Positions 57,578-64,000 of a stretch of 64,000 bases of DNA are shown here, piece after piece; the first letter of the stretch is position 1; each line of letters starts with the position of its first letter. A program made the position numbers and the translations under genes. The notes under the pieces are model-generated. The model made no database searches, was not told where the DNA came from, and saw nothing but the letters and a program-made list of their open reading frames with translations. Source of the stretch: Pseudomonas oleovorans subsp. oleovorans (GTDB taxonomy: Bacteria > Pseudomonadota > Gammaproteobacteria > Pseudomonadales > Pseudomonadaceae); the NCBI RefSeq assembly GCF_002197815.1, contig NZ_NIUB01000003.1, positions 62,001 through 126,000 of the forward strand, given 5' to 3'.

Positions 57578-59335
57578 TTACGGCGCGGCGGGCAAACGCA
57601 AGGTAAACACTGCACCCAGCTCGCCGTTGTGCGCCTCCAGCGTGCCGCCGAGATCGCGCACGATACCGTAGGACACCGCCAGCCCGAGCCCCAGCCCCTG
57701 CCCCACCGGCTTGGTGGTGAAGAAGGGTTCGAACACCCGCCCGAGGGTTTCCTCGGCGATGCCGCCGCCACTGTCCTCGACGCTGAGCAGGCAGCTGTCG
57801 CCTTCGCGGGCGATGCGCACCAGCAAAACGCGCGGCTCGCTCTCGGCCATGGCATCGAGGGCGTTGTGCAGCAGGTTGAGAATCACCTGCTCGATGCGAA
57901 TGGCATCACCGAGCACTTCGGCGTCATCGTCGATCTGCGTGCGCAGTTCGATCTGCTCGTTGCGCATGCGCGGCGCCAGCAGCTGCAAGGCCTGCTCCAG
58001 CACGTCACCGAGGCACAGGCGCTCGCTGAGGCCGGCCGGGGTCTTGCGGGCAAAGGTCTTGAGGTGGCCGGTCAGCGCCGCCATGCGCTGCAGCAGACCA
58101 TCGATGCGCTGCAGGCCGTCGCGCACCGCTTCCGGCCGACCACTGTCGAGCAGCAGGCGCAGGCTGCCGAGCTGCATCTGCAGGGCGGTCAGCGGCTGGT
58201 TGATCTCGTGCGCCAGCGCCGCCGACATCTGCCCCAGCGCGGCCATCTTGGCGGCATGCACCAGGCCTTCCTGGGCCTGGCGCAGCTCGGCGGTGCGCAG
58301 CGCCACCTCGCGCTCCAGGCGCTCGCGGATACCGGCCTGCAAACGCTGGTTCTTGCGCCGCTGGATAAGGAATAGCAGGAGGAAGGCCAGGGTCATCCAT
58401 ACCCCGGCAGCAGCCAGGCGATAGCTGCGCACGCTGTCCGCCAGACCGACCGGCTCGCTGAGCAGATGCAGGTTCCAGCCCTCTTCGGGCATGTGCAGAC
58501 GCTGCCAGAGATAGTCGCGATTACCGTCGGGGCCATCGACGCGTGCCCAGTCAGCATCGTCGTCGATGTGCCGATGCACCTGATGCGCCAGCGGCTGCAG
58601 CGCCTGCTCGGCGTAGCGGCGCACCTCCACCAGTTCGGCACGCGCCTGTTCGTCGAGCGGCTGCAGAGCGCGGAAGCGCCAGATCGGCTTGTTGCTGAGG
58701 ATCACCACCTGATAGCTGTCGGCGACCATCAGCACCCCGGGCTGGCCGACCCATTCGCGCTGCAGGTCCTCCAGCTCCAGCTTGACCACCAGCACGCCGA
58801 GCAGCTCGCCCTTGGCATCGCGCACCACGTGGGAGAGAAAATAGCCGGGAATACCGGTGGTCACGCCCACCGCGAAATAGCGTGCGCCGCCATCGCGCAG
58901 GGCGTTCTGGAAATAGGGCCGGAAGGCGTAGTTGTTGCCGACAAAGCTGCTCCAGTCGCGCCAGTTGCTGGCCACCAGGGTTTCGCCCTGGGCATCGAGC
59001 AGGTACAGCACGGTGGAGCCGGCCGCCGCGTTGAGTCGCTCCAGGCGCTGGTTCAGCGCCAGGCGCAGCTGACGATCATGCGGTGCGCGCAGCAGGCTAC
59101 GAATGTCGCTGTCCAGCGCCAGCACCTCGGGTACCGAGCTGAAGCGCTCGACCAGGGTGCGGATCGACTGGGCATAGAGCTGCAGTTGCCCGCGCGCCTC
59201 GATGCTGCGCTCGTCCCAGGCGCGCTGCTCGGCATAGCGTCCACCCAGCCACAGGCTCAGCAGCAGGCCGGCAAGAATCGCCAGGACGGTGAGCAGAACG
59301 CGGGAGCGATAACGGGGACGCTGCGGCAAGGGCAT
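57578..59335 (-). CDS. dctB: C4-dicarboxylate-type sensor kinase DctB
   Basis: 585 aa. Membrane segment about 11-31, a periplasmic double-Cache/PDC sensor domain (about 35-300; NNYAFRPYFQNAL, GVTTGIPGYFLSHVVRD are typical of DctB), a second membrane segment (about 308-327), a coiled coil, the phospho-acceptor His in ALAHEINQPL (about 373) and HATPase (NLLHNALDAM, DSGGGI, GLGLGLAVSYGIV). Senses dicarboxylates outside and phosphorylates DctD. Confidence 0.93.
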   Translation of the reverse strand: MPLPQRPRYRSRVLLTVLAILAGLLLSLWLGGRYAEQRAWDERSIEARGQLQLYAQSIRTLVERFSSVPEVLALDSDIRSLLRAPHDRQLRLALNQRLERLNAAAGSTVLYLLDAQGETLVASNWRDWSSFVGNNYAFRPYFQNALRDGGARYFAVGVTTGIPGYFLSHVVRDAKGELLGVLVVKLELEDLQREWVGQPGVLMVADSYQVVILSNKPIWRFRALQPLDEQARAELVEVRRYAEQALQPLAHQVHRHIDDDADWARVDGPDGNRDYLWQRLHMPEEGWNLHLLSEPVGLADSVRSYRLAAAGVWMTLAFLLLFLIQRRKNQRLQAGIRERLEREVALRTAELRQAQEGLVHAAKMAALGQMSAALAHEINQPLTALQMQLGSLRLLLDSGRPEAVRDGLQRIDGLLQRMAALTGHLKTFARKTPAGLSERLCLGDVLEQALQLLAPRMRNEQIELRTQIDDDAEVLGDAIRIEQVILNLLHNALDAMAESEPRVLLVRIAREGDSCLLSVEDSGGGIAEETLGRVFEPFFTTKPVGQGLGLGLAVSYGIVRDLGGTLEAHNGELGAVFTLRLPAAP

Positions 59336-59375
59336 AGGCGGCTCGCGGGATCAATACGAGCCGCATGTTACTCCA

Positions 59376-60560
59376 TCACGAATACAGGTCAGCACGGGTC
59401 CACGGCAGATCATGACCGCCGTCATCGCGCGGTTTCACCGCCAGGATCTGATGCAGGTTCATCCAGCCATGCTGGAAGCCGTACGCGCAGCCGGCCAGGT
59501 ACAGGCGCCAGATACGCAGGGACTTTTCCGGTACCCACTGCGCGGCCTTCTGCAGCTGCCGCTCCAGGCCCTGGCTCCACAGCTGCAAGGTGCGCGCGTA
59601 GTGCAGGCGCAAGCTCTCGACATCAACGATCTCCAGCCCGACCTCGCTGATCGCCTTGCTGATGGTCACCAGGTGCGGCAGCTCACCTTGCGGGAACACG
59701 TAGCGGTCGATGAACTCACCGGCGCCACGACCGACCGGACGGCCGTCGGTGAAGCGCGAGGTGATGCCATGGTTCATCACCAGGCCGCCGGCCTTGACCG
59801 CGCCGAACAGACGCTGGCAGTACAGCGGCAGGTTGGCGTGGCCGACGTGCTCGAACATGCCGACGCTGACCACCTTGTCGAAGCGTCCGTCCTGCGGCAG
59901 GTCACGGTAATCCAGCAGCTCCAGGGTCACGCGCCCTTCCAGACCTTCCTCGACCACGCGCTGCAGGCCCAGCTCCAGCTGCGCCTGGCTGAGGGTGATG
60001 CCGTAGACCTCGACGTCGAACTCGCGCGCGGCAAAACGCGCCAGGCCGCCCCAGCCGCAACCGACGTCGAGCAGCCTGTCACCCGGCTGCAGACGCAGCT
60101 TGCGACACAGGTGGCGCAGCTTGGCCTGCTGGGCCTGGTTCAGGTCTTCCTGACCGGTTTCGAAGTAGGCGCAGGAGTAGACCATGTCGCGGTCCAGCCA
60201 AAGTCGGTAGAACTCGTTGGACAGGTCATAGTGGTAGCTGATGGCCTCGGCGTCGCTGCGTTTGTCGTGGGCGGCGTATGGCTCAGCTGGTGTGGATTCA
60301 TCCCCGAGCAGCGCCGTACTCAGCGCATCGCCAACCTCGATGGCCTCTTCGATGGGGCCTTCCAGATCCACACGCCCCTCGACATAGGCAGCGCCCAATG
60401 CATCCAGGCTGGGGTGGGCCAATTGCGTGACCAGCGAGGGATCTTTCACCACCAGCGTCACCCTGGGTTTGGGCCCAAGGTCGATCTGCTTGCCGTCCCA
60501 CAGTTTCAGGCGCAGCGGCAGTCGTAGATCACGAAGTGCGGTGGGCAGTTGCGCGAGCAT
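59376..60560 (-). CDS. Cyclopropane-fatty-acyl-phospholipid synthase family methyltransferase
   Basis: 394 aa. SAM-binding motif LLDVGCGWGGLARFAA (about 160-175); family motifs ISYHYDLSNEFYRLWLD (about 108-124), VYSCAYFET and SVGMFEHVGH (catalytic Glu region). Methylates unsaturated phospholipid acyl chains or does related lipid methylation. The ATG at 60560 has GGAGG seven bases upstream; the ATG at 60566 is too close to it. Pseudomonas carries more than one such enzyme, so the symbol cfa is not assigned. Confidence 0.92.
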   Translation of the reverse strand: MLAQLPTALRDLRLPLRLKLWDGKQIDLGPKPRVTLVVKDPSLVTQLAHPSLDALGAAYVEGRVDLEGPIEEAIEVGDALSTALLGDESTPAEPYAAHDKRSDAEAISYHYDLSNEFYRLWLDRDMVYSCAYFETGQEDLNQAQQAKLRHLCRKLRLQPGDRLLDVGCGWGGLARFAAREFDVEVYGITLSQAQLELGLQRVVEEGLEGRVTLELLDYRDLPQDGRFDKVVSVGMFEHVGHANLPLYCQRLFGAVKAGGLVMNHGITSRFTDGRPVGRGAGEFIDRYVFPQGELPHLVTISKAISEVGLEIVDVESLRLHYARTLQLWSQGLERQLQKAAQWVPEKSLRIWRLYLAGCAYGFQHGWMNLHQILAVKPRDDGGHDLPWTRADLYS

Positions 60561-60644
60561 GGGCATCCCTCCTGGCCAGGAGTCTGTGTTACAGAGACTA
60601 GCTTAGATGACCTTTGCGCCCTTGCAGCAGTTCGATCCTGGCGA

Positions 60645-61652
60645 CTAGCGGCGCCTGAGCAGGGCCACGAAGAATGCTCCGCCAATGGCGGCGGTGACGA
60701 TGCCGATGGGCAGATCCTGCGGTGCCAGCCAGGTGCGCGCGGCGACATCGACCCAGACCAGGAACAGCGCCCCCAGCAGCGCCGCCACCGGCAGCACGCG
60801 ACGATGCTCGGCGCCGACCAGAAAGCGCGCCACGTGCGGCAGCATCAGCCCGACGAAACCGATGGCGCCGGACAGCGATACCAGCACGCCGGTGAGCAGC
60901 GAGGCCACCACGAACACCACGAGACGTACCCGCCGTGGCTCCAGGCCCAGGCTCACCGCGCTCTGCTCGCCGGCCATCAGCGCATTCAGCGCGCGACCCA
61001 GGCCGAGCAGCACCGCCAGCGCCAGCAGCAGGCACAGCGCCGGCAGCCAGAGCAGCTCCCAGCGCGCCAGACCGAGGCCGCCAAGCATCCAGAACAGCAC
61101 CGAGCTGGCCGCGTGCGGGTTGCCCAGGTACAGCAACAGGTTGCTCGCCGCCATCATCACGAACGACACCGCCACGCCGGCCAGCAGCAGGCGCTCGCTG
61201 TGCAGCCGACCGCCGCGACTGGCGATGGCCAGCACCAGCAGCATGCTCGCCATGGCGCCGACGAAGGCCGCCAGCGGCAGGCTGAGCATCCCGGCGAACT
61301 CGCCCAGATAAAGCACCACGAGCACCGCACCGAAGGCTGCGCCAGAGCTGACGCCGAGCAGGTGCGGGTCGGCCAGCGGGTTGCGCGTTACCGCCTGCAG
61401 CGCCGTACCCACCAGCGCCAACCCGGCGCCCACCAGCGCGCCGAGCAACACCCGTGGCGCGCGCAGTTGCCAGACGATGCTGTCCTGGCCGACGCTCACC
61501 GCCACTGCGGGCTCGATGCCGAACAGCTGCCGAGCGAGTATTGCCAGCACGCGCTCCAGCGGCACCTGAGCCGCGCCGAAGACCAGCGACAGCGCACAGG
61601 ACAGCACCAGCAATACCGCCAGGCCGAGCAGCAGCAAGCGAAAACGCGTCAC
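60645..61652 (-). CDS. FecCD-family ABC transporter permease
   Basis: 335 aa with about ten membrane segments. FecCD/BtuC motifs APRVLLGALVGAGLALVGTALQAVTRNPLADPHLLGVSSGAAFGA (about 65-110) and ALSGAIGFVGLMLPHVARFLVG-type region. GTG start overlapping the binding-protein stop (GTGA). Last gene of the receptor-ATPase-binding protein-permease operon; imports iron-siderophore, cobalamin or another metal complex. Confidence 0.93.
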   Translation of the reverse strand: MTRFRLLLLGLAVLLVLSCALSLVFGAAQVPLERVLAILARQLFGIEPAVAVSVGQDSIVWQLRAPRVLLGALVGAGLALVGTALQAVTRNPLADPHLLGVSSGAAFGAVLVVLYLGEFAGMLSLPLAAFVGAMASMLLVLAIASRGGRLHSERLLLAGVAVSFVMMAASNLLLYLGNPHAASSVLFWMLGGLGLARWELLWLPALCLLLALAVLLGLGRALNALMAGEQSAVSLGLEPRRVRLVVFVVASLLTGVLVSLSGAIGFVGLMLPHVARFLVGAEHRRVLPVAALLGALFLVWVDVAARTWLAPQDLPIGIVTAAIGGAFFVALLRRR

Positions 61653-62677
61653 TGCGCGAAGGCCTCGGGATGCAGCGCGGCAGCCAGGGTTTCGATGGCG
61701 GCGACGTTGTCCAGGCTCGGTGTGACGGCGAGATAGGAGAGCACCACGAAGCGCTGCTCGCGAATCGCCGTGACGCCCTGCAGCGCCGGGTGCTGCAGGA
61801 GAAAATCGCGCTTCTGCGTAGCCGTGCGCTCACCATAGTCGACGATCAGGATCAGCTCCGGGTCCTGCTCGACCACGGCTTCCCAGCCTACCTGCATCCA
61901 GTTGGCCGCTACGCCGTCCATCACGTTGCGCCCACCGGCCGCGGCGATCAGCGACTGCGGCATGCCCAGGCGGCCGGCACTGAAGGGCAGGTCCTCGCCG
62001 CTGTCGTAGACGAACACCCGCGGCCGTGTCGGTTGCTCACCGAGCTGCGCACTTACCGCCGCTACCCGCGCCTGCATGCCCTGTACCAGGGTCTCGGCAC
62101 GATCCTCGACGGCGAAGATGCGCCCGAGATTGCGCAGGTCGGTATAGACATCGTCCAGGCTGGCGACGCGCTTGGGCATAACGTGCGCGCAGGACTCGCT
62201 CAGCTCGTACACCGGGATGCCGAAGCGCGCCAGGCTGGCCGGGGTGACCTCGCCGCCGATGCGCATGCCGTAGTTCCAGCCGGCGAAGAAGAAGTCGGCG
62301 TCGGCATCGAGCAGATTCTCCAGCGACGGATAGCGCGCGGCCAGTTCGGGCAGCCCATCGAGCTGCGCCTGCATGGCCGGCTCGACGGTCTTCCAGCCGC
62401 TGATGCCGCTGTAGCCGACCATGCGCTGCCTCAGACCGAGGTCCAGGAGCATGGCGGTCAGGGTGATGTCGTGGCTGACCGCACGCTGCGGCGGTCGCTC
62501 GATGGTCAGTTGGCGATCGCAGCTGGTGACGGTGGCGGCCCAGGCGGGGCTGGCCAGCGCCAGCAGGATCACGCCAATGAGTGTAGGAGCGAGCTTTGCT
62601 CGCGAAGCTTCTGTCGTTCCCCAGGGTTCGCGAGCAGAGCTCGCTCCTACAGATGCAACCGTGCGTAAACGCTTCAT
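61649..62677 (-). CDS. ABC transporter periplasmic binding protein (FecB/BtuF-like) with REP-derived insert in its signal peptide
   Basis: 342 aa. Helical-backbone metal-complex binding protein (ERPPQRAVSHDITLTAMLLDLGL; AAGGRNVMDGVAANWMQVGWEAVVEQDPELILIVD). The start at 62677 overlaps the ATPase stop (TGATG), so it is fixed by coupling. Codons 10-32 (62582-62650) are a REP hairpin of 69 bases, inserted in frame into what would otherwise be a plain signal peptide (MKRLRTVAS...LIGVILLALASPAWA). Conserved Cys in SCDRQL and ESCAHV. Ligand unknown. Confidence 0.9.
   Translation of the reverse strand: MKRLRTVASVGASSAREPWGTTEASRAKLAPTLIGVILLALASPAWAATVTSCDRQLTIERPPQRAVSHDITLTAMLLDLGLRQRMVGYSGISGWKTVEPAMQAQLDGLPELAARYPSLENLLDADADFFFAGWNYGMRIGGEVTPASLARFGIPVYELSESCAHVMPKRVASLDDVYTDLRNLGRIFAVEDRAETLVQGMQARVAAVSAQLGEQPTRPRVFVYDSGEDLPFSAGRLGMPQSLIAAAGGRNVMDGVAANWMQVGWEAVVEQDPELILIVDYGERTATQKRDFLLQHPALQGVTAIREQRFVVLSYLAVTPSLDNVAAIETLAAALHPEAFAQ
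62582..62650. repeat. REP hairpin inside a coding region
   Basis: GTAGGAGCGAGCTTTGCTCG pairs (one mismatch in 24) with the inverted copy ending GCTCGCTCCTAC. Exactly 69 bases, so the reading frame is kept. It encodes residues about 10-32 of the binding protein. Confidence 0.85.
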
Positions 62678-63447
62678 CAAACAATCCAGGTAATGCGCGG
62701 ATAACCCGCCAGTGGATGGGTATCGACCAGCGCCTGCAGGCCGAACACCTGCCGCAGCAACTCGGCGGTCAGCACCTCGGCAGGCGTGCCGATGGCCACC
62801 AGACGGCCCTGGTCGAGCACGCAGAGGCGGTCGCAGAAGGCCGCCGCCAGGTTGAGGTCGTGGAAGCTGGCCAGTGTCGCCAGGCCCAGCGCCTTGATCT
62901 GGCCCAGCAGTTCGAGCTGGTAGCGCGGATCGAGGTGGTTGGTCGGCTCGTCGAGGATCAGCACTTGCGGCTGCTGCACCAGGGCACGGGCGAGCAGAGC
63001 GCGCTGCTTCTCGCCACCCGAGAGGCAGGCGAAGGGCTGCTGCGCCAGGCCGCTCAAACCGACACGGGCCAGCGCCTCATCCACCAGGCGCCGATCCTCG
63101 GCATCGTCGCCATCGAACAGCCCCTTGTGCGGCGTACGGCCCATGGCCGCCACCTCGTGCACGCGCAGGCCGAAGTCCTGCGGAAATTCCTGCAGCACCA
63201 CGGCCACGCGCTGCGCACTCCAGCGCGGCGGGCGCTGCCACAGCGCCTCGCCGTCCAGCTTGACCTGGCCGGCGCTGGGCCGCTGGAAGCGATAGGCGCA
63301 GCGCAGCAGGCTGGTCTTGCCGCTGCCGTTGGGGCCGATCAGCCCCAGCAGCTCGCCATCGCCGACGTCCAGGTCGATGCCGTCGAGCAGCGGACGCTGG
63401 CCGTCGGGCGACCAGGCCAGCGCCTGAATACGCAAACGCGGAGTCAT
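62677..63447 (-). CDS. FecE/BtuD-like ABC transporter ATP-binding protein
   Basis: 256 aa. Walker A GPNGSGKTS (about 36-44), signature LSGGEKQRA, Walker B VLILDEPTNHLDP and switch His ASFHDLNLA. ATG at 63447 overlaps the receptor stop by one base (TGATG), and the binding-protein start overlaps its own stop. It powers the importer fed by the TonB receptor. Confidence 0.94.
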   Translation of the reverse strand: MTPRLRIQALAWSPDGQRPLLDGIDLDVGDGELLGLIGPNGSGKTSLLRCAYRFQRPSAGQVKLDGEALWQRPPRWSAQRVAVVLQEFPQDFGLRVHEVAAMGRTPHKGLFDGDDAEDRRLVDEALARVGLSGLAQQPFACLSGGEKQRALLARALVQQPQVLILDEPTNHLDPRYQLELLGQIKALGLATLASFHDLNLAAAFCDRLCVLDQGRLVAIGTPAEVLTAELLRQVFGLQALVDTHPLAGYPRITWIV

Positions 63448-64000
63448 CAGAAGCTGTAATCCGCGGTGACGAAGAACGAACGCGGCGCCCCCAGATACCA
63501 CTGCTCGCCGTCGCTGCTGGCGGTGGTGGCGTACTGGCGGTCGAACAGGTTGTTCAGCTCCAGGCCCAGGCGCACGTCCGGCAATGCCTGCCAGGCGACG
63601 TTGGCATCGACCACGGTGTAGCCAGGGACCTTGGCGGTGTTGGCCGTATCGGCATACCGCGCATCGACATAACGCGCGCCGATGCCGGCATCCACGCCGC
63701 CACCAAGCGCCTTGTTCAGCCACAGGTTGGCGGTGCGCTTGGGCACATCGGTCGGGCGCTTGCCGCTGCGGTCGCCACCACCTTCGATGAAGTCGTCGTA
63801 CTCGGCGCGCACCAAGGCGGCGTTGGCCGACACCTGCCAGCCCCGACCCAGCGCCAATTCCAGGGTGGCCTCCAGACCATCGGAAGACTGCTGGCCGATC
63901 TGCTCGGTGGGCGAGGTAGGGGTTTCGCGGCTGAGCAGCTTCTTTTTGACGATATGGTAGGCCGCCAGCGTCCACTCGCCCTGCCCGCCCCAGAACATCT
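63447..64000 (-). CDS. TonB-dependent outer-membrane receptor, C-terminal part only
   Basis: About 184 C-terminal residues, open past base 64000. Beta-barrel pattern with the TonB receptor end motif: ANLWLNKAL, GGGVDAGIGARYVDARYADTANTAKVPGYTVVDANVAW, LELNNLFDRQYAT, final ADYSF with terminal Phe. The siderophore-receptor-like NLFDRQY box is typical of ferrichrome/ferric-siderophore class barrels. First gene visible of the operon with the ABC importer; the promoter lies outside. Confidence 0.93.
   Translation of the reverse strand, partial: MFWGGQGEWTLAAYHIVKKKLLSRETPTSPTEQIGQQSSDGLEATLELALGRGWQVSANAALVRAEYDDFIEGGGDRSGKRPTDVPKRTANLWLNKALGGGVDAGIGARYVDARYADTANTAKVPGYTVVDANVAWQALPDVRLGLELNNLFDRQYATTASSDGEQWYLGAPRSFFVTADYSF

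Overview
The window is a GC-rich gammaproteobacterial chromosome segment, most probably from a Pseudomonas of the mendocina/oleovorans (Ectopseudomonas) kind. This rests on gene orders typical of Pseudomonas (znuA<>zur-znuC-znuB-lipoprotein-metNIQ; an RpiR-type regulator divergent from zwf, followed further on by uvrD; dksA2/zigA divergent from folE2; dctB-dctD), on codon usage, and on many GTAGGAGC/GTGGGAG-type REP hairpins between genes. About 57 coding sequences were found, with no tRNA, rRNA or CRISPR. One complete insertion sequence (IS1182 family, 6170-7732) is present. Both window edges cut a gene.

Layout. 1-1781: a Tat-exported molybdenum hydroxylase pair (IorB-like, cut; IorA-like). 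1993-4881: a small protein, an RpiR/HexR-like regulator and divergent zwf with a palindromic operator between them. 4896-7732: an MFS transporter and the IS. 7918-10981: zinc uptake and Zur. 11071-14599: a lipoprotein and the methionine importer metNIQ. 14719-19058: a LysR regulator, a glyoxalase-fold protein and a large GGDEF/EAL protein. 19347-23965: uvrD and two tandem TRAP solute-binding lipoproteins without permeases. 24143-27005: TetR-like, Tim44-like, GNAT and SMI1/KNR4 proteins. 27159-30902: a GntR regulator divergent from a class III aminotransferase and a glutamine-synthetase-like ligase, with two operators. 30950-37068: mostly uncharacterised small genes, a hydrolase and a COG0523 GTPase. 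37453-40702: a Zur-type zinc-starvation cluster (DUF1826, zigA, dksA2, folE2). 40939-43785: a cNMP/CBS/DUF294 protein with an exonuclease, and DUF2986. 44072-48568: a LysR regulator, L-serine dehydratase and a BCCT transporter. 48851-51596: cardiolipin synthase, a periplasmic binding protein and DUF3617. 51738-59335: a TAXI-type TRAP operon with a sigma-54 promoter and Crc-type motifs, next to dctBD. 59376-64000: a CFA-synthase-like methyltransferase and a TonB-receptor/ABC metal- or siderophore-type operon.

How parts work together. Zinc: znuABC/zur and the dksA2/zigA/folE2 cluster each carry a near-consensus Zur box in a divergent promoter. When zinc is scarce, this would raise uptake and swap zinc-dependent proteins for zinc-independent ones. 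Carbon: dctB-dctD encode a sensor and a sigma-54 activator. The adjacent TAXI-TRAP operon has a -24/-12 promoter with exact GG-N10-GC spacing, a 35-codon Cys-containing leader ORF, and the same 11-base string carrying CA motifs in front of both ribosome binding sites. This points to joint control by organic-acid sensing and catabolite repression, and is the most system-like observation here. Other points worth attention are a REP hairpin inserted in frame in the signal peptide of an ABC binding protein, a helically phased pair of GntR operators, and a perfect 55-bp hairpin with CTAG ends.
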